Of a stretch of DNA of 64,000 nucleotides, positions 15,215-24,581 are shown one piece after another. Below the pieces are notes generated by a model. The model worked only from the letters and a program-made list of their open reading frames with translations. It was not told where the DNA came from and searched no databases. The stretch's first letter is position 1; the number at the start of each line of letters is the position of its first letter. Origin of the DNA: Nocardioides turkmenicus (GTDB lineage: Bacteria; Actinomycetota; Actinomycetes; Propionibacteriales; Nocardioidaceae); the NCBI RefSeq assembly GCF_011045035.1, contig NZ_JAALAA010000017.1:1-64000 (forward strand), given 5' to 3'. A program made the translations under genes and the position numbers.

Positions 15215-16570
15215 TCAGGCCACGGGCAGCGCGCCTCGTCGCGCGTTGCGACGGCTTCCGTTGATGAGGTCGTTGAAGCGGTCGACGGCCCAGATCATGC
15301 GCAGCCCGAGACGGCCCATCATCATCGGCGGCGGGAACTTCGGCTTCTCCTGCCACAGCGTCTCCAAGTCCTCGTGCCGCCGGCCGTCGACGATCGCATC
15401 GGCGATGAGCGTGCCGACGTACGGCGCCTGGGCGAGTCCGTGCCCGTTGCAGGCGATCGAGTAGTAGATGTCGTCGCCGATCTGCCCGGCGAGCGGGAGC
15501 CAGGACGACGTGATCGCGATCCAGCCGCCCCATGCTCGCCGGACCTTGACGTCGGCCAGCGACGGGAAACGGGTGGCGAAGGCGCCGGCCAGCTCCTCGA
15601 CGAGCCCGGGGTCCGGGGTCTTCTCCGGCGGCAGCGGAAAGCTGGTGCCGCGCTCCAGGCGGCGTACGCCGAACACGATGGTGTTTCGTGGCGTGAGGCG
15701 GTAGTTCTCCATGATCGCGTGCTGCGTGACGAGACCCATGCCGCTGGTCCAGCCGAGGGCGGCGATCCGCGCCGGGTCGATCGGCTCGGTCTCCGCCTCG
15801 ATGACGTAGATCGGCACGGAGAGGTGCTTCGGGGTGATGTCCCACTCCCCAGCAAAGGCATTCGTGGCGAGCACGACCTTGTCGGCATGCACCCTGCCCT
15901 GCGGGGTGGTGATCAGGACCCCGGCACCCGTACGCACCACGTCGGTGACCTTCGTCTGCTCGAAGACGCGCGCGGGCGAGTCGAGCAGGACCCGTCGCAT
16001 GCCGAGGCTGAACTCGCCCGGATTCATCCTTCCCCCGACGACCTCGCGCATGCCGCCGACGAACCCGCGCGGGATCCCCAGCTCCGCGGCTGTGCCGACC
16101 TCCACATGGCCGCCGGCCCGGGTGATGATCTTGGCGACCCGCCGCACCCGGCCCATCTGGCCGCGCGAGACCGCGGCGAACGCGTTGCCGGTCGCCTCGT
16201 ACTCGCAGTCGGTGCCGTTCTTGGCGATGAAGTCCTCGACGTGATGGGCGGCGCGCTCGGCCAACCGCATCATGCCGGGCATCTTCTTGCGCGAGAGCAG
16301 GTTGAGCAGCTGGATGTCGCCGCCCGGGGCACCCGCCAGCTGGCCCGCGTTGCGGGAGCTGGAGCCGTGGCCGCAGAACTCGGCCTCGAGCAGGACCACG
16401 TCCCGGCCGCGCTCGGCCAGGCGCAGAGCGGTCGACATCCCGTTGATGCCGCCGCCGATGACGGCGACCTGGCACTCCACGTCACCCGCCAGTGCGGGGC
16501 GTACGTCCCCGGGCGGGTCGACCCAGCCGCTGAAGGTGGTGTACTCGACGTCGTCAGTGGGCGTGGGCAT
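15215..16570 (-). CDS. FAD-dependent amine oxidoreductase (DAO superfamily, PuuB-like)
   Basis: Protein of 451 residues. The FAD dinucleotide fold is VAVIGGGINGMSTALRLAERG (GxGxxG at 39-44), followed by SSSRNAGQLAG, a loop typical of DAO-type oxidases such as gamma-glutamylputrescine oxidase. Later segments match the family (GWTSGMGLVTQHA; AWGGWIAITSSWLPLAGQI; ACNGHGLAQAPYVGTLIAD). It should oxidise a primary or secondary amine, perhaps gamma-glutamylated, to an aldehyde or ketone. It is coupled to the upstream membrane protein gene by a 17-base overlap and belongs to the operon behind the TetR-type operator at 18847. With the amine ligase, aldehyde dehydrogenase and gamma-glutamyl hydrolase at 19615-26731 it completes a Puu-like set. 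Confidence 0.82.
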   Translation of the reverse strand: MPTPTDDVEYTTFSGWVDPPGDVRPALAGDVECQVAVIGGGINGMSTALRLAERGRDVVLLEAEFCGHGSSSRNAGQLAGAPGGDIQLLNLLSRKKMPGMMRLAERAAHHVEDFIAKNGTDCEYEATGNAFAAVSRGQMGRVRRVAKIITRAGGHVEVGTAAELGIPRGFVGGMREVVGGRMNPGEFSLGMRRVLLDSPARVFEQTKVTDVVRTGAGVLITTPQGRVHADKVVLATNAFAGEWDITPKHLSVPIYVIEAETEPIDPARIAALGWTSGMGLVTQHAIMENYRLTPRNTIVFGVRRLERGTSFPLPPEKTPDPGLVEELAGAFATRFPSLADVKVRRAWGGWIAITSSWLPLAGQIGDDIYYSIACNGHGLAQAPYVGTLIADAIVDGRRHEDLETLWQEKPKFPPPMMMGRLGLRMIWAVDRFNDLINGSRRNARRGALPVA

Positions 16571-17303
16571 GGGTCAGCTCCCGGGGGTCGGTCCGCTCGT
16601 TGTGCTCGTGCAGTGCGCGGTAGGCGAACAGGTAGATGAACAGCTGGAGGCCCCACACCGTGAGTGCCAGCGCGTAGAACAGCGCACGGTCCTGGAGGGG
16701 GTCGACGGAGGCCGGGAACGGGAAGAAGTCGTAGCCCAGGGCGATCCCCGTCCCGGCCAGGCTGACCAGCAGGGTGGCGACCGCGACCTTCGTCGCGCCG
16801 ATGTCCCACAGCCGCTTCGTGACGTACAGCAGGAAGACCAGCGTCAGCAGGTTGACGACGAGGTAGATCGTCGCCGGGCCGAGGTAGAGGATGTGGTGGC
16901 CGGCGTCGTCCACGTGGTCCTGGAACTTCTCCTGGCCGAGGTAGAGGCCGGCGCCCACGGCCAGCGCGAGGATGGCGACGTCGACCAGGATGGTCGACTT
17001 GTAGCGGTGGGTCACGGCCAAGAACCCGACGACGAGCAGCAGGGTGATGCCGACCGAGCGCGAGAAGGCGTCGAGAAAGAAGGCGAACGAGTACTGCATG
17101 CTGGCCTCGCCGGCCGCCTTGTCCTCGGGGAACCGGAGGGCCCAGATCAGGAAGTTCACGCCGGAGGTGGCGACGATGAACCACTCGATGCCGAGCAGGT
17201 AGTTGCCGTACTGCTTGATGAACTTCCAGCCGGCCCAATAGCCGCCGGCGATCATGATCACGTCCCCGACCAGGAACGCCAGGGCGTAGATGTCGTCTCT
17301 CAT
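16554..17303 (-). CDS. Seven-helix membrane protein of unknown function
   Basis: Protein of 249 residues with about seven hydrophobic helices: ALAFLVGDVIMIAGGYWAG, YLLGIEWFIVATSGVNFLIW, VGITLLLVVGFLAVTH, TILVDVAILALAVGAGLYLG, YLVVNLLTLVFLLYV, VAVATLLVSLAGTGIALGY and LFYALALTVWGLQLFIYLF. The C-terminus is His-rich (LTHAHAH). Several acidic and aromatic residues lie inside helices, which would suit a carrier or an electron-transfer partner, but no family is recognised. It sits 33 bases after the MFS gene and overlaps the FAD oxidoreductase by 17 bases, so it is probably co-expressed with them. Confidence 0.7.
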   Translation of the reverse strand: MRDDIYALAFLVGDVIMIAGGYWAGWKFIKQYGNYLLGIEWFIVATSGVNFLIWALRFPEDKAAGEASMQYSFAFFLDAFSRSVGITLLLVVGFLAVTHRYKSTILVDVAILALAVGAGLYLGQEKFQDHVDDAGHHILYLGPATIYLVVNLLTLVFLLYVTKRLWDIGATKVAVATLLVSLAGTGIALGYDFFPFPASVDPLQDRALFYALALTVWGLQLFIYLFAYRALHEHNERTDPRELTHAHAH

Positions 17304-17336
17304 GTCTGTCTTCTCTCCTTCAGGTGGTGGGTGCCG

Positions 17337-18794
17337 TCAGACCCGCGCGCGCCGGCGCGAGCGGGCGCCCGAGACCAGCACGGTCACGACGACGAGCAGG
17401 GCAAGAACTCCGGAGATCCAGTAGCCGGCGCCGTAGAGGCCCTCGGCGGCCACCTCGAGCGTGGTACCCGGCACCGGGACGAGCTCGGCACTGAGGTCCG
17501 CGCTGACGAGTGCCGTGCCGAATGCGAAGCCGACCGCCATGAAGGTGCCGGCGACACCGGCGGCCATCCCGGCCTTCTCCTCGGGCACGGCCGCCTGCAC
17601 CAGCGTGAAGCCGGCGGCGTACCCGATGCTGCAGCCGAGGCCCATGACCGCGGCGCCGACCAGGTAGTGCCACTGCTGGTCGTGCATCATCGCCAGCCAG
17701 GCCAGGCCGGCCGCGCTCACCAGGGCGCCCAGGATGAAGACGGGCACGCCGCGACCGTTGGCGACAGGACGGTCGACCACGGCGCCGCCGACCAGGAACG
17801 TCACCGCGAAGGGCACCATCAGCCAGCCGGTCTGGAGGGCTGAGAGTCCGAGACCGTACGCGTCGACCGGGCGCAGCGCTTCGGGGATGACCTGCGCGTA
17901 GGTGCTGAGAAGGAGCAGGAAGGCCGAGTTCACCGCCGCGAACAGCGCGATGCACAGGCACGAGGCGGTGACCAGCGGCGTACGCATCAACGCCATGTCG
18001 AAGACGGCCGTCGACGACCGGCGCTGGGAGCGGGCCCAGGCGACGCCACCGATGGTGCCGACCACCAGCGGGATGAGAGCCGCGTTGCCCCAGACCAGGC
18101 CCTGGGTCAGGGTCAGCAGGATCGCCGCCACCCAGCCGACCATCCACACCGTGCCGACCACGCCGATCCGACCGGCGCGCTCGGCCGGCGGGGCGTGCGG
18201 CACCAGGACGTACGTCGCGAGGGTGGTTGCCGCGCAGGCGACGGTGAGGATGGCGAAGAAGCTGCGCAGGGACAGGGTCTCGACGATCAGGCCGCCGCCG
18301 ATCATGCCGATGACGATGCCGGCGCCCGTGGCGATCACCAGCACGGCGACACCGACCGTGATGCCGGACTCGCCAAGGTTGCGCCGGAGGAAGCCCAGCG
18401 GCAGCAGCTGGGCCGCGCAGCCGAAGCCCATCAGGGCGCACCCGGCGAGGAGCGTCGGGTAGGAGTCGCCGATCGCCGGGACCGCCGCGCCGACAGTGAG
18501 GAAGACGGACGCGGCGACGGAGGCGTTCCGGTCGCCGTACAGGTCGGCGAGCCGCGGCAGCAGGATGAATCCCGCTCCCCCACCGAGGGTCAGGGCGGTG
18601 TAGAGCCACGTCGTCTCGGCGACCGTGGCGAGCCCGTACTGCGCCTGGATCACCGGCAGGAGCGGCGGAAGGATGAAGATGACGGCGTTGGTCAGCACGA
18701 CCATCAGTGCGCCGATGCCGATGAGCGGCCCTCTGCTGCGGTGCTCTGTCCTCGCCCGGCGGGCCGCGCCCGCTTGCTGATTGATCTGTGCCAT
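17337..18794 (-). CDS. MFS transporter, DHA2-type with about 14 helices
   Basis: Protein of 485 residues with about 14 transmembrane helices. Motif A of the major facilitator family is seen as LPRLADLYGDRNASV and motif C-like glycines as VLVIATGAGIVIGMIGGGL. This architecture is typical of proton-driven drug or metabolite antiporters. In this setting it may import or export a substrate of the neighbouring catabolic genes. The ATG at 18794 is preferred because GGAG lies 9 bases upstream; an upstream TTG at 18854 would sit inside the TetR-type operator. It is divergent from the TetR gene and heads a four-gene operon. Confidence 0.88.
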   Translation of the reverse strand: MAQINQQAGAARRARTEHRSRGPLIGIGALMVVLTNAVIFILPPLLPVIQAQYGLATVAETTWLYTALTLGGGAGFILLPRLADLYGDRNASVAASVFLTVGAAVPAIGDSYPTLLAGCALMGFGCAAQLLPLGFLRRNLGESGITVGVAVLVIATGAGIVIGMIGGGLIVETLSLRSFFAILTVACAATTLATYVLVPHAPPAERAGRIGVVGTVWMVGWVAAILLTLTQGLVWGNAALIPLVVGTIGGVAWARSQRRSSTAVFDMALMRTPLVTASCLCIALFAAVNSAFLLLLSTYAQVIPEALRPVDAYGLGLSALQTGWLMVPFAVTFLVGGAVVDRPVANGRGVPVFILGALVSAAGLAWLAMMHDQQWHYLVGAAVMGLGCSIGYAAGFTLVQAAVPEEKAGMAAGVAGTFMAVGFAFGTALVSADLSAELVPVPGTTLEVAAEGLYGAGYWISGVLALLVVVTVLVSGARSRRRARV

Positions 18795-18846
18795 GAGCTG
18801 GTCTCCGATCGGGACGGTCTGATCTGGCTCATACGCTAGGTGGCTG

Positions 18847-18875
18847 TTAGTCAAATGATCAAGATGTATGACTAA
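18847..18875. promoter_or_regulatory. TetR-type operator, copy A
   Basis: Inverted repeat TTAGTCA-N15-TGACTAA between the divergent MFS and TetR genes, 52 bases upstream of the MFS start. The same arms and spacing recur at 27408-27436 and 27545-27573 and nowhere else that I found. A further half-site-like TTGGCTAAG follows near 18881-18889. Confidence 0.75.
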
Positions 18876-18987
18876 GTTGTTTGGCTAAGTTTTGCTCCTT
18901 CAGGGAACCGCCATCGGCGCTGATATAGTCACCGCGACTTAATCAAGCGCCCAACTATGTCGGCGCCGGACGCACCCGGAGGACCTG

Positions 18988-19596
18988 ATGGCACGGATCC
19001 CCGTCGCACAGCGACGTCGCGACTTCATCGAGGCGGCCGTCGAGGTCATCGCGGCCCACGGGATCGACGGAGCGACGACGCGCCGGATCGCCGAGCAGGC
19101 CAAGGCCAACGTGGCGATGCTGCACTACTGCTACGACTCGAAGGAGGACCTCTTCGCCGACGTCTACACCTTCGTGTCCGGCAAGTACCGCGAGGTCATC
19201 GAGGGCAGCGACCCGCACACCACGCTGCGCGACGCGGCGCGACAGATCCTGTACGGCGTCATGGAGTGCTACCTCGAGTCGCCGAGCTTCACCGCCGCGA
19301 CCTTCGAGCTCGTCAGCTGGGCCCGGCGTCAGCACGGCGACCGCGGCATCGCCGTCTACGACCAGGCCTTCGACACGGTCCGCAAGGCGCTCCGCGAGGC
19401 GTCCGCCGGCGACCCGGTCGGACCGGAGGTCATCGACGAGGTCGCCTACGTCCTGGCCACCCTCTCCGACGGGTTCGGCGTCAACTGGCTGACCTACGGC
19501 GACGCCACCGTCGCCCGAGCCCAGATGGAGCTCAACTGCTCGGTGCTCGACACCTGGCTCACGACCCGGCTCGCGGCGGCACCGGCCAAGGCCTGA
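18988..19596 (+). CDS. TetR family transcriptional regulator of the catabolic island
   Basis: Protein of 202 residues. The N-terminal helix-turn-helix is typical: RRRDFIEAAVEVIAAHGIDGATTRRIAEQAKANVAM in two parts, with HYCYDSKEDLF closing the domain. The C-terminal 140 residues form the ligand-binding helical domain and contain SWARRQHG and a Cys at NCSVLD. GGAGGACC precedes the ATG. TetR proteins usually repress until a pathway substrate or CoA ester binds. It lies beside operator A, and two further identical-type sites control the operons at 27374 (leftward) and 27592 (rightward), so it is the best candidate regulator of the whole island. Confidence 0.88.
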   Translation: MARIPVAQRRRDFIEAAVEVIAAHGIDGATTRRIAEQAKANVAMLHYCYDSKEDLFADVYTFVSGKYREVIEGSDPHTTLRDAARQILYGVMECYLESPSFTAATFELVSWARRQHGDRGIAVYDQAFDTVRKALREASAGDPVGPEVIDEVAYVLATLSDGFGVNWLTYGDATVARAQMELNCSVLDTWLTTRLAAAPAKA

Positions 19597-19614
19597 GCGC
19601 CGCCGCGCCGGCTC

Positions 19615-21078
19615 TCACAACGGCAGGTCCGGGGAGTCCACGCCGACGACGCGGTCGCCGCAGAAGACGCGTACGGACTCGGCCGGCCCGTGGCCACCGA
19701 TGCCGGCCGGGCCCCAGAAGCTCTGAGCCGAGTCGTCGCCGAGATCCGCGACCTTGGCGCCATTGACCCGCACCTCGCCGGCCACGATGCGCGAACCCAC
19801 CTCGATGGCACGGTCGGTGTCGGTGCCGAAGACGTACGCGTCGAGACCCGACGGATGGGCGTTCGCGATCCGCAGCGCCTCTTCATCCGAGTCCACGGCG
19901 TGCAGCGAGACGAGCGGACCGAACAGCTCCGCCGTCGCGCGGTCCGGATCGGCGCCGGAGGCGATGGTCGGCGAGAGGAAGCAGCCGCCCAGCTCGGGGA
20001 GCGCAGCCGGCTGGTGGATCGTCGCTCCCAGCTCACGCAGCCCGTCGATGCGGGTCTGGAGCGTCTGGAAGTGCGGTCCGTTGGAGATGGGCCCGACGTG
20101 GGTGTCGTCGTCCAGAGAGTGGCCGACACCGAGCTTGGATATCCGCTCGGTCAGTGCGTCGAGCAGGGGGCCGACCTGGCTGCGGTGGGCGAGGATCTTG
20201 CCCGGTCCCTCGCACCATTGCCCGTTGAGCTTGGTCATGCCGTCGAGGATGCCGTCGGCGGTGACGTCGACGTCGGCGTCGTCGAGCACGATCACCGGGT
20301 TGTTGCCGCCGAGCTCGAGCTGCAGCACCTTGAAGTCCTCCGCCGCTGCACGGGCGATGGCGCGCCCCGCCCCCGGTCCGCCGGTGAACGAGACGATCTT
20401 GATCCTCGGGTCGGCGGTCAGTCGCGCGCCGACGTCACCGGCGCCGTGGACCAGCTGCAGCGCACCCGACGGGAGCCCTGCCTCCACGAAGCACTCGACC
20501 ACGATCTGCGCACTGCCCGGCGCGTGCTCCGAGGGCTTGAGGATCACCGGACATCCGGCCGCGACGGCGCTGACGACCTTGGCGGCCGGGATGAAGCTCG
20601 GCCCGTTCCACGGGGTGAGGATCGCCGCCGGCCCCCACGGCACCTTGTAGAGACGTACGTCGCGGCCACCGGCCTCCAGGGCCGTGACCCGCGGGATCTC
20701 CCGCAGGTCGGCGGCGGTCGCCCGGATGCGGAAGGGCAGGAACGAGGCGACCGTGCGGGTGGCGCTGATCGGGGTGCCGCTGGTGAGGGCATCCGTACGC
20801 GCGATCTCCTCCGTCCGGCTCTCGAGGAGCGCGGCGACGCGCTCGAGCATCTCGGCCCGCTCGTGCCGGGCCTCCTCGTCCCAACGCCCGACGTCGTACG
20901 TCTGCTCCGCATGCCGCAGGGCACGCTCGACGTCGTCGGGCGAGGTGGTGACGGTCCGGTGGACCGGCTCGAGGGTGTTGGGGTCGAGGTTCCACGCGTC
21001 GTCGACCGTGGCGCACTCGCTCCACTCGTCGGCGATGTAGTCGACCGGCTGGGCGATCGTGATCTCGTTGCTGGACAT
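19615..21078 (-). CDS. NAD(P)-dependent aldehyde dehydrogenase
   Basis: Protein of 487 residues of the ALDH superfamily. Key residues are in place: Asn158 in TPWNGPS, Glu255 in LQLELGGNNP and the catalytic Cys289 in GQWCEGPGK. It oxidises an aldehyde to a carboxylate in the cytosol. In this gene set it is the PuuC-equivalent step, after amine oxidation, or the step after the zinc alcohol dehydrogenase encoded upstream. It is the last gene of the leftward operon starting at 27374 and converges on the TetR gene with 18 bases between them. Substrate is unproven. Confidence 0.92.
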   Translation of the reverse strand: MSSNEITIAQPVDYIADEWSECATVDDAWNLDPNTLEPVHRTVTTSPDDVERALRHAEQTYDVGRWDEEARHERAEMLERVAALLESRTEEIARTDALTSGTPISATRTVASFLPFRIRATAADLREIPRVTALEAGGRDVRLYKVPWGPAAILTPWNGPSFIPAAKVVSAVAAGCPVILKPSEHAPGSAQIVVECFVEAGLPSGALQLVHGAGDVGARLTADPRIKIVSFTGGPGAGRAIARAAAEDFKVLQLELGGNNPVIVLDDADVDVTADGILDGMTKLNGQWCEGPGKILAHRSQVGPLLDALTERISKLGVGHSLDDDTHVGPISNGPHFQTLQTRIDGLRELGATIHQPAALPELGGCFLSPTIASGADPDRATAELFGPLVSLHAVDSDEEALRIANAHPSGLDAYVFGTDTDRAIEVGSRIVAGEVRVNGAKVADLGDDSAQSFWGPAGIGGHGPAESVRVFCGDRVVGVDSPDLPL

Positions 21079-21103
21079 CAGACTTCCTCTTCGGGTTCGT
21101 GGG

Positions 21104-22204
21104 TCAGGACTGGAGGTCGACGACGATGCGCGTGACGTCCCCGGACCTCATCGCCTCGAAGCCCTCGTTGATCTCGGCGAAGGGGATGACCCGGGTCACC
21201 ATCTCGTCGAGGAGGAGGCGCCCCTGCTGGTAGAGCCTGGCGAACTGGGCGATGTCCTCGCGCGCCTGGCCCGATCCCATGTAGGAGCCGATGAGGCGCT
21301 TCTCGAGGAAGAAGAAGTCGTGCGCAGGGACGCTGATCTCCGAGCCCGCCGACGCGATGCCGACCAGGCAGGCGGTGCCCGTCGGCCGCACCAGGGCCAG
21401 GGCGGTCTGTGCCGTACGCGCCGAGCCGACCGCCTCGAAGGCGTAGTCCACCCCGTCACCCAGCAGGCGGTGCAGCTCCTCGACCGTGTCCCCCTCCCCG
21501 CCGTTGATGACGTGGGTGGCGCCGTAGGTGCGCGCGGCCTTGAGCCGGTCCTCGTCGAGGTCGATGGCGACGATGGCCGAGGCGCCGGCGAGCCGCGCCC
21601 CCTGGATGATGGCCGATCCCACGCCGCCGCAGCCGATCACCGCGACGGTGCTGCCCGGCCGTACCTCGGCGCCGCGGAACACCGCCCCCACGCCCGTGAC
21701 GATGCAGCAGGAGAGCAGACAGCCGACGTGCAGCGGCACGTCGTCAGGCAGCTTCACCAGCGCGTTCTCGCGCAGGAGGGTGTGTCGGGAGAATGCGCCG
21801 ACCGCACCGAGCCTGTCGATGGGATCGCCGTCGGTGGTCTGGTAGGCCGACCGCGGACGCTGTCGGATCTCCTGAAGACGCTGGCACTGGGTCGACCTGC
21901 CGGCCGAGCAGTTGGCGCACAGGCCGCAGGAGGGGGTCAGCGCCCCGGTCACGCGGTCACCGGGGCTGAGCTGGGTCACCGCAGAGCCGACTGCCTCGAC
22001 GATGCCGGCCACCTCGTGCCCCACGACGACCGGAAGACGGTCCGGTGGCACGGTGCCGGTCATGTAGTGGAGGTCGCTGTGGCACAGGCCGACGTTGGTG
22101 ACCGCGACGCGCACCTCGTAGGGCTCCGGGTCGTCCACCCGGATCGTGGTGAGCTCGAGCGGCTCGTTGACGGCGGTCAGAACCGCCGCTTGGGTCTCGA
22201 TCAT
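21104..22204 (-). CDS. Zinc-dependent alcohol dehydrogenase (class III/AdhD-like)
   Basis: Protein of 366 residues. Catalytic zinc ligands are Cys41 (VGLCHSDLH) and His63-Glu64 (VVGHEVAG); structural zinc ligands are Cys93, Cys96, Cys99 and Cys107. NAD binding is VAVIGCGGVGSAIIQGA with the acidic DLD after it. It resembles AdhD-type enzymes of the mycobacterial mymA operon and NAD/mycothiol-dependent dehydrogenases. It would oxidise the alcohol released by the esterase to an aldehyde. Its ATG overlaps the stop of the enoyl-CoA hydratase gene (ATGA), so translation is coupled. Confidence 0.92.
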   Translation of the reverse strand: MIETQAAVLTAVNEPLELTTIRVDDPEPYEVRVAVTNVGLCHSDLHYMTGTVPPDRLPVVVGHEVAGIVEAVGSAVTQLSPGDRVTGALTPSCGLCANCSAGRSTQCQRLQEIRQRPRSAYQTTDGDPIDRLGAVGAFSRHTLLRENALVKLPDDVPLHVGCLLSCCIVTGVGAVFRGAEVRPGSTVAVIGCGGVGSAIIQGARLAGASAIVAIDLDEDRLKAARTYGATHVINGGEGDTVEELHRLLGDGVDYAFEAVGSARTAQTALALVRPTGTACLVGIASAGSEISVPAHDFFFLEKRLIGSYMGSGQAREDIAQFARLYQQGRLLLDEMVTRVIPFAEINEGFEAMRSGDVTRIVVDLQS

Positions 22205-22971
22205 GAGGTCGTCTCCTTGTTGGTCCAGAAGCCGGCGACGCCGGCGGTGAGCAGTCCGCTCGCCCAGGCCTCGTGGGCGGCGTGGTCCTCGCGCTCGAAG
22301 GCCGCCTCGACCTCCGCGACCAGGGGCCGCAGCAGCGCGAGGTGGAGCGCCGTGGTGTTTCCCTCGGGGGTCCACGCGTGCACGGTGTCGACGGCGCGCT
22401 CGAGGAGCTGGTCGGGCTCGACCACCTCGTCGAGCAGGCCGATCCGCAGCGCCTCCGCCGACGGGACCCGCGGGGACCCGAGCACCATGCGCATGGCGTG
22501 GTTGCCGACCAGGCGCCGCAGCAGCAGGCTGGTCGCGTTGGAGATGGTGAGGCCGCGAGCGTTCTCCGGCTGGAAGTACTCCGTCGTCGGCGTGCCGATC
22601 CGGGCGTCGCAGCACAGCGTGATCTCGGAGGCGCCACCGACGGCGATCCCGTTGACCGCGGCGACCACGGGGACCCGGGTCTGCAGGATCGCGCGCGTGA
22701 CGTCATGGAAGCTCTCGAACGCCTCGTGGACCTCGGCCTCGGTGGTCGGCGCCTGCTTCAGGTCCTCGCCGGCGGAGAAGGCACGGCCGCGCCCGGTGAG
22801 GACGATGCCGCGAACCGTCTCGCCGGTGCCGAGCTCCCGCACCAGCGCCGCCAGGCGCAGCCGCATGGCCACGGTCAGGGCGTTGAGCTTGTCGGGACGG
22901 TCGAGCGTGAGCACCGCGACGTCGCGCACGACGGTGACGTCGATGTGGTCCTCACTGGGAGGGATGATCAT
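22201..22971 (-). CDS. Enoyl-CoA hydratase/isomerase (crotonase family)
   Basis: Protein of 256 residues with the crotonase fold. The oxyanion-hole signatures are present: GRGRAFSAGEDLKQ (first NH) and AAVNGIAVGGASEITLCCDARI (second). The second active-site Glu of classical hydratases would lie in PENARGLTISNATSLLL; that region is divergent, so exact activity (hydratase, isomerase or hydrolase) is open. AGGAG lies 6 bases before the ATG at 22971. It follows the acyl-CoA synthetase gene with 2 bases between and overlaps the alcohol dehydrogenase gene. It likely acts on CoA esters formed by the neighbouring ligases. Confidence 0.88.
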   Translation of the reverse strand: MIIPPSEDHIDVTVVRDVAVLTLDRPDKLNALTVAMRLRLAALVRELGTGETVRGIVLTGRGRAFSAGEDLKQAPTTEAEVHEAFESFHDVTRAILQTRVPVVAAVNGIAVGGASEITLCCDARIGTPTTEYFQPENARGLTISNATSLLLRRLVGNHAMRMVLGSPRVPSAEALRIGLLDEVVEPDQLLERAVDTVHAWTPEGNTTALHLALLRPLVAEVEAAFEREDHAAHEAWASGLLTAGVAGFWTNKETTS

Positions 22972-22973
22972 GA

Positions 22974-24581
22974 TCAGCTCCTCGGTCGGGCGAAGTCGTA
23001 CGTGATGCCGGGCTCGGCAGCGGCCCGGGCCTCGAGCGCGGGCTTCGAGACCCGCTCGGAGGGGGTGCGCGGGAAGTCGGCGACGAACTCGACGTAGCGG
23101 GGCACCTTGAACCGCGCGAGCTGGGCGCCCGCACGCTCGAGGAGGTCCTCGGCGGTGGCCCGGTCCTCCGGCACCCCCTCCCTGAGCTGGACGAAGGCCT
23201 TGACCTCCTCGCCCATGACCTCGTCGGGTACGGCGACGACGGCCGCCGCGACGATCCGGTCGTCGCGCTCGAGTGCGGCCTCGACCTCGGCACTGGCGAC
23301 GTTCTCCCCACCGCGACGCACCATGTCCTTGATCCGGCCGACCAGCTGGATGCCGCCGTCGGGACGGCGGACGACGAGGTCGCCGGTGTGCAGCCAGCCG
23401 TCGCGCAGCACGTCGGCGGTGGCGTCGGGTCGGTTCCAGTAGCCCTTCATCATCGGCGCGCCCGAGACGACGAGCTCGCCCGGCTCCCCGGGCGGGACCT
23501 CCTCCCCCGGCGCGGCGGGATCCTCGACGCGTACCTGCTTGGACGGCACTGGACTCCCCAGGCTCCCGCTGCCGACGGCGCCGGTGTCGTCGAACGGGCT
23601 GAACAGGTCGATCCCCGACTCGGTCATCCCGTAGACCTCGCGCCACGGCGCACCCCACCGCTCCTCGAGCTGTGCGTGGAGCGCGACCGGGATGCCCGAG
23701 CAGAGCACCATCCGGAGGTCGTTCTCCCGGTCCTCGGCCACCGGCGGCTGCTTGAACAGCAGGGTGGGCATCGACCCGAGGACGTAGAAGAAGGTCGCCC
23801 GATGACGGCGTACGTCGCTCATGAACGTCGACGCGGAGAAGCGGGGCAGGACGACCAGCGGTGCGCCAAGCGTCAGGGCGAGCGCGGTGTTCCACTGCGG
23901 GTCCATGTAGGAGAACGGCTGCGAGGTGAGCAGCACGTCCTCGGCCCCGAGCCCCGTGGCAGCGGCGCAGATCCACCCCAGCCGGACCCAGTAGTCGTGG
24001 CTGAGCATGCATGCCTTCGGGAAGCCGGTCGTGCCCGAGGTGTACTGCAGGTTCGCGAGGGTCTCCCCCGTGATCGGCACGTCCGGCGGCGTGGCGGGGA
24101 ACGGCTCCGAACCGTCGTAGGGCACCTCGACGAGACGGACACCGGCCAGGTCGGGCTCGTCCGCCAGCACCTCGGCGACCAGAGCGGAGCGCTCGGAGTC
24201 GGTGAAGACGACGCGCGCCCCCGAGTCCTTCAGGACGAAGGCGAGGTCGGCGCGCCGGTAGCCACAGTTGACCGGGACCGCGACCGCGCCGGCCTTCAGC
24301 ACGGCCAGCCAGGTCACCGGCCAGTGCACGACGTTCGGGAGCATGATCGCGACCCGGTCGCCCGGGCGGATGCCGTCGAGCTCGATCAGCCGATGAGCGA
24401 GTCGGGAGGTCCAGCCGTCGATCTCGGCGTAGCTCCACGACCACTCTCCGAAGCGCAGGAACTCCCGATCACCCGAGTCGCGCGCCCGCTGCGTCAGCAG
24501 CCGGCTGAGCGTCGGAACGTCGGGATCGTCCTTCATCCGTGCGGCCGCGACGACGGGTCCGGCCGTGACATGCGTGTTCAC
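22974..24581 (-). CDS. Acyl-CoA synthetase (AMP-forming)
   Basis: Protein of 535 residues of the ANL superfamily. The P-loop-like motif is LQYTSGTTGFPKACMLSH, followed by YGMTESGIDLFSPF, the adenine-binding GWLHTGDLVVRRPDGGIQLVGRIKDMVRRGGENV, and a C-terminal SERVSKPAL in place of the usual catalytic-lysine motif GKILK. It activates a carboxylic acid with ATP and CoA. The GTG at 24581 has GAGGAG 6-7 bases upstream and overlaps the hydrolase stop (GTGA). It is one of two such ligases in the island; the other is at 33650-35248. Confidence 0.9.
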   Translation of the reverse strand: MNTHVTAGPVVAAARMKDDPDVPTLSRLLTQRARDSGDREFLRFGEWSWSYAEIDGWTSRLAHRLIELDGIRPGDRVAIMLPNVVHWPVTWLAVLKAGAVAVPVNCGYRRADLAFVLKDSGARVVFTDSERSALVAEVLADEPDLAGVRLVEVPYDGSEPFPATPPDVPITGETLANLQYTSGTTGFPKACMLSHDYWVRLGWICAAATGLGAEDVLLTSQPFSYMDPQWNTALALTLGAPLVVLPRFSASTFMSDVRRHRATFFYVLGSMPTLLFKQPPVAEDRENDLRMVLCSGIPVALHAQLEERWGAPWREVYGMTESGIDLFSPFDDTGAVGSGSLGSPVPSKQVRVEDPAAPGEEVPPGEPGELVVSGAPMMKGYWNRPDATADVLRDGWLHTGDLVVRRPDGGIQLVGRIKDMVRRGGENVASAEVEAALERDDRIVAAAVVAVPDEVMGEEVKAFVQLREGVPEDRATAEDLLERAGAQLARFKVPRYVEFVADFPRTPSERVSKPALEARAAAEPGITYDFARPRS

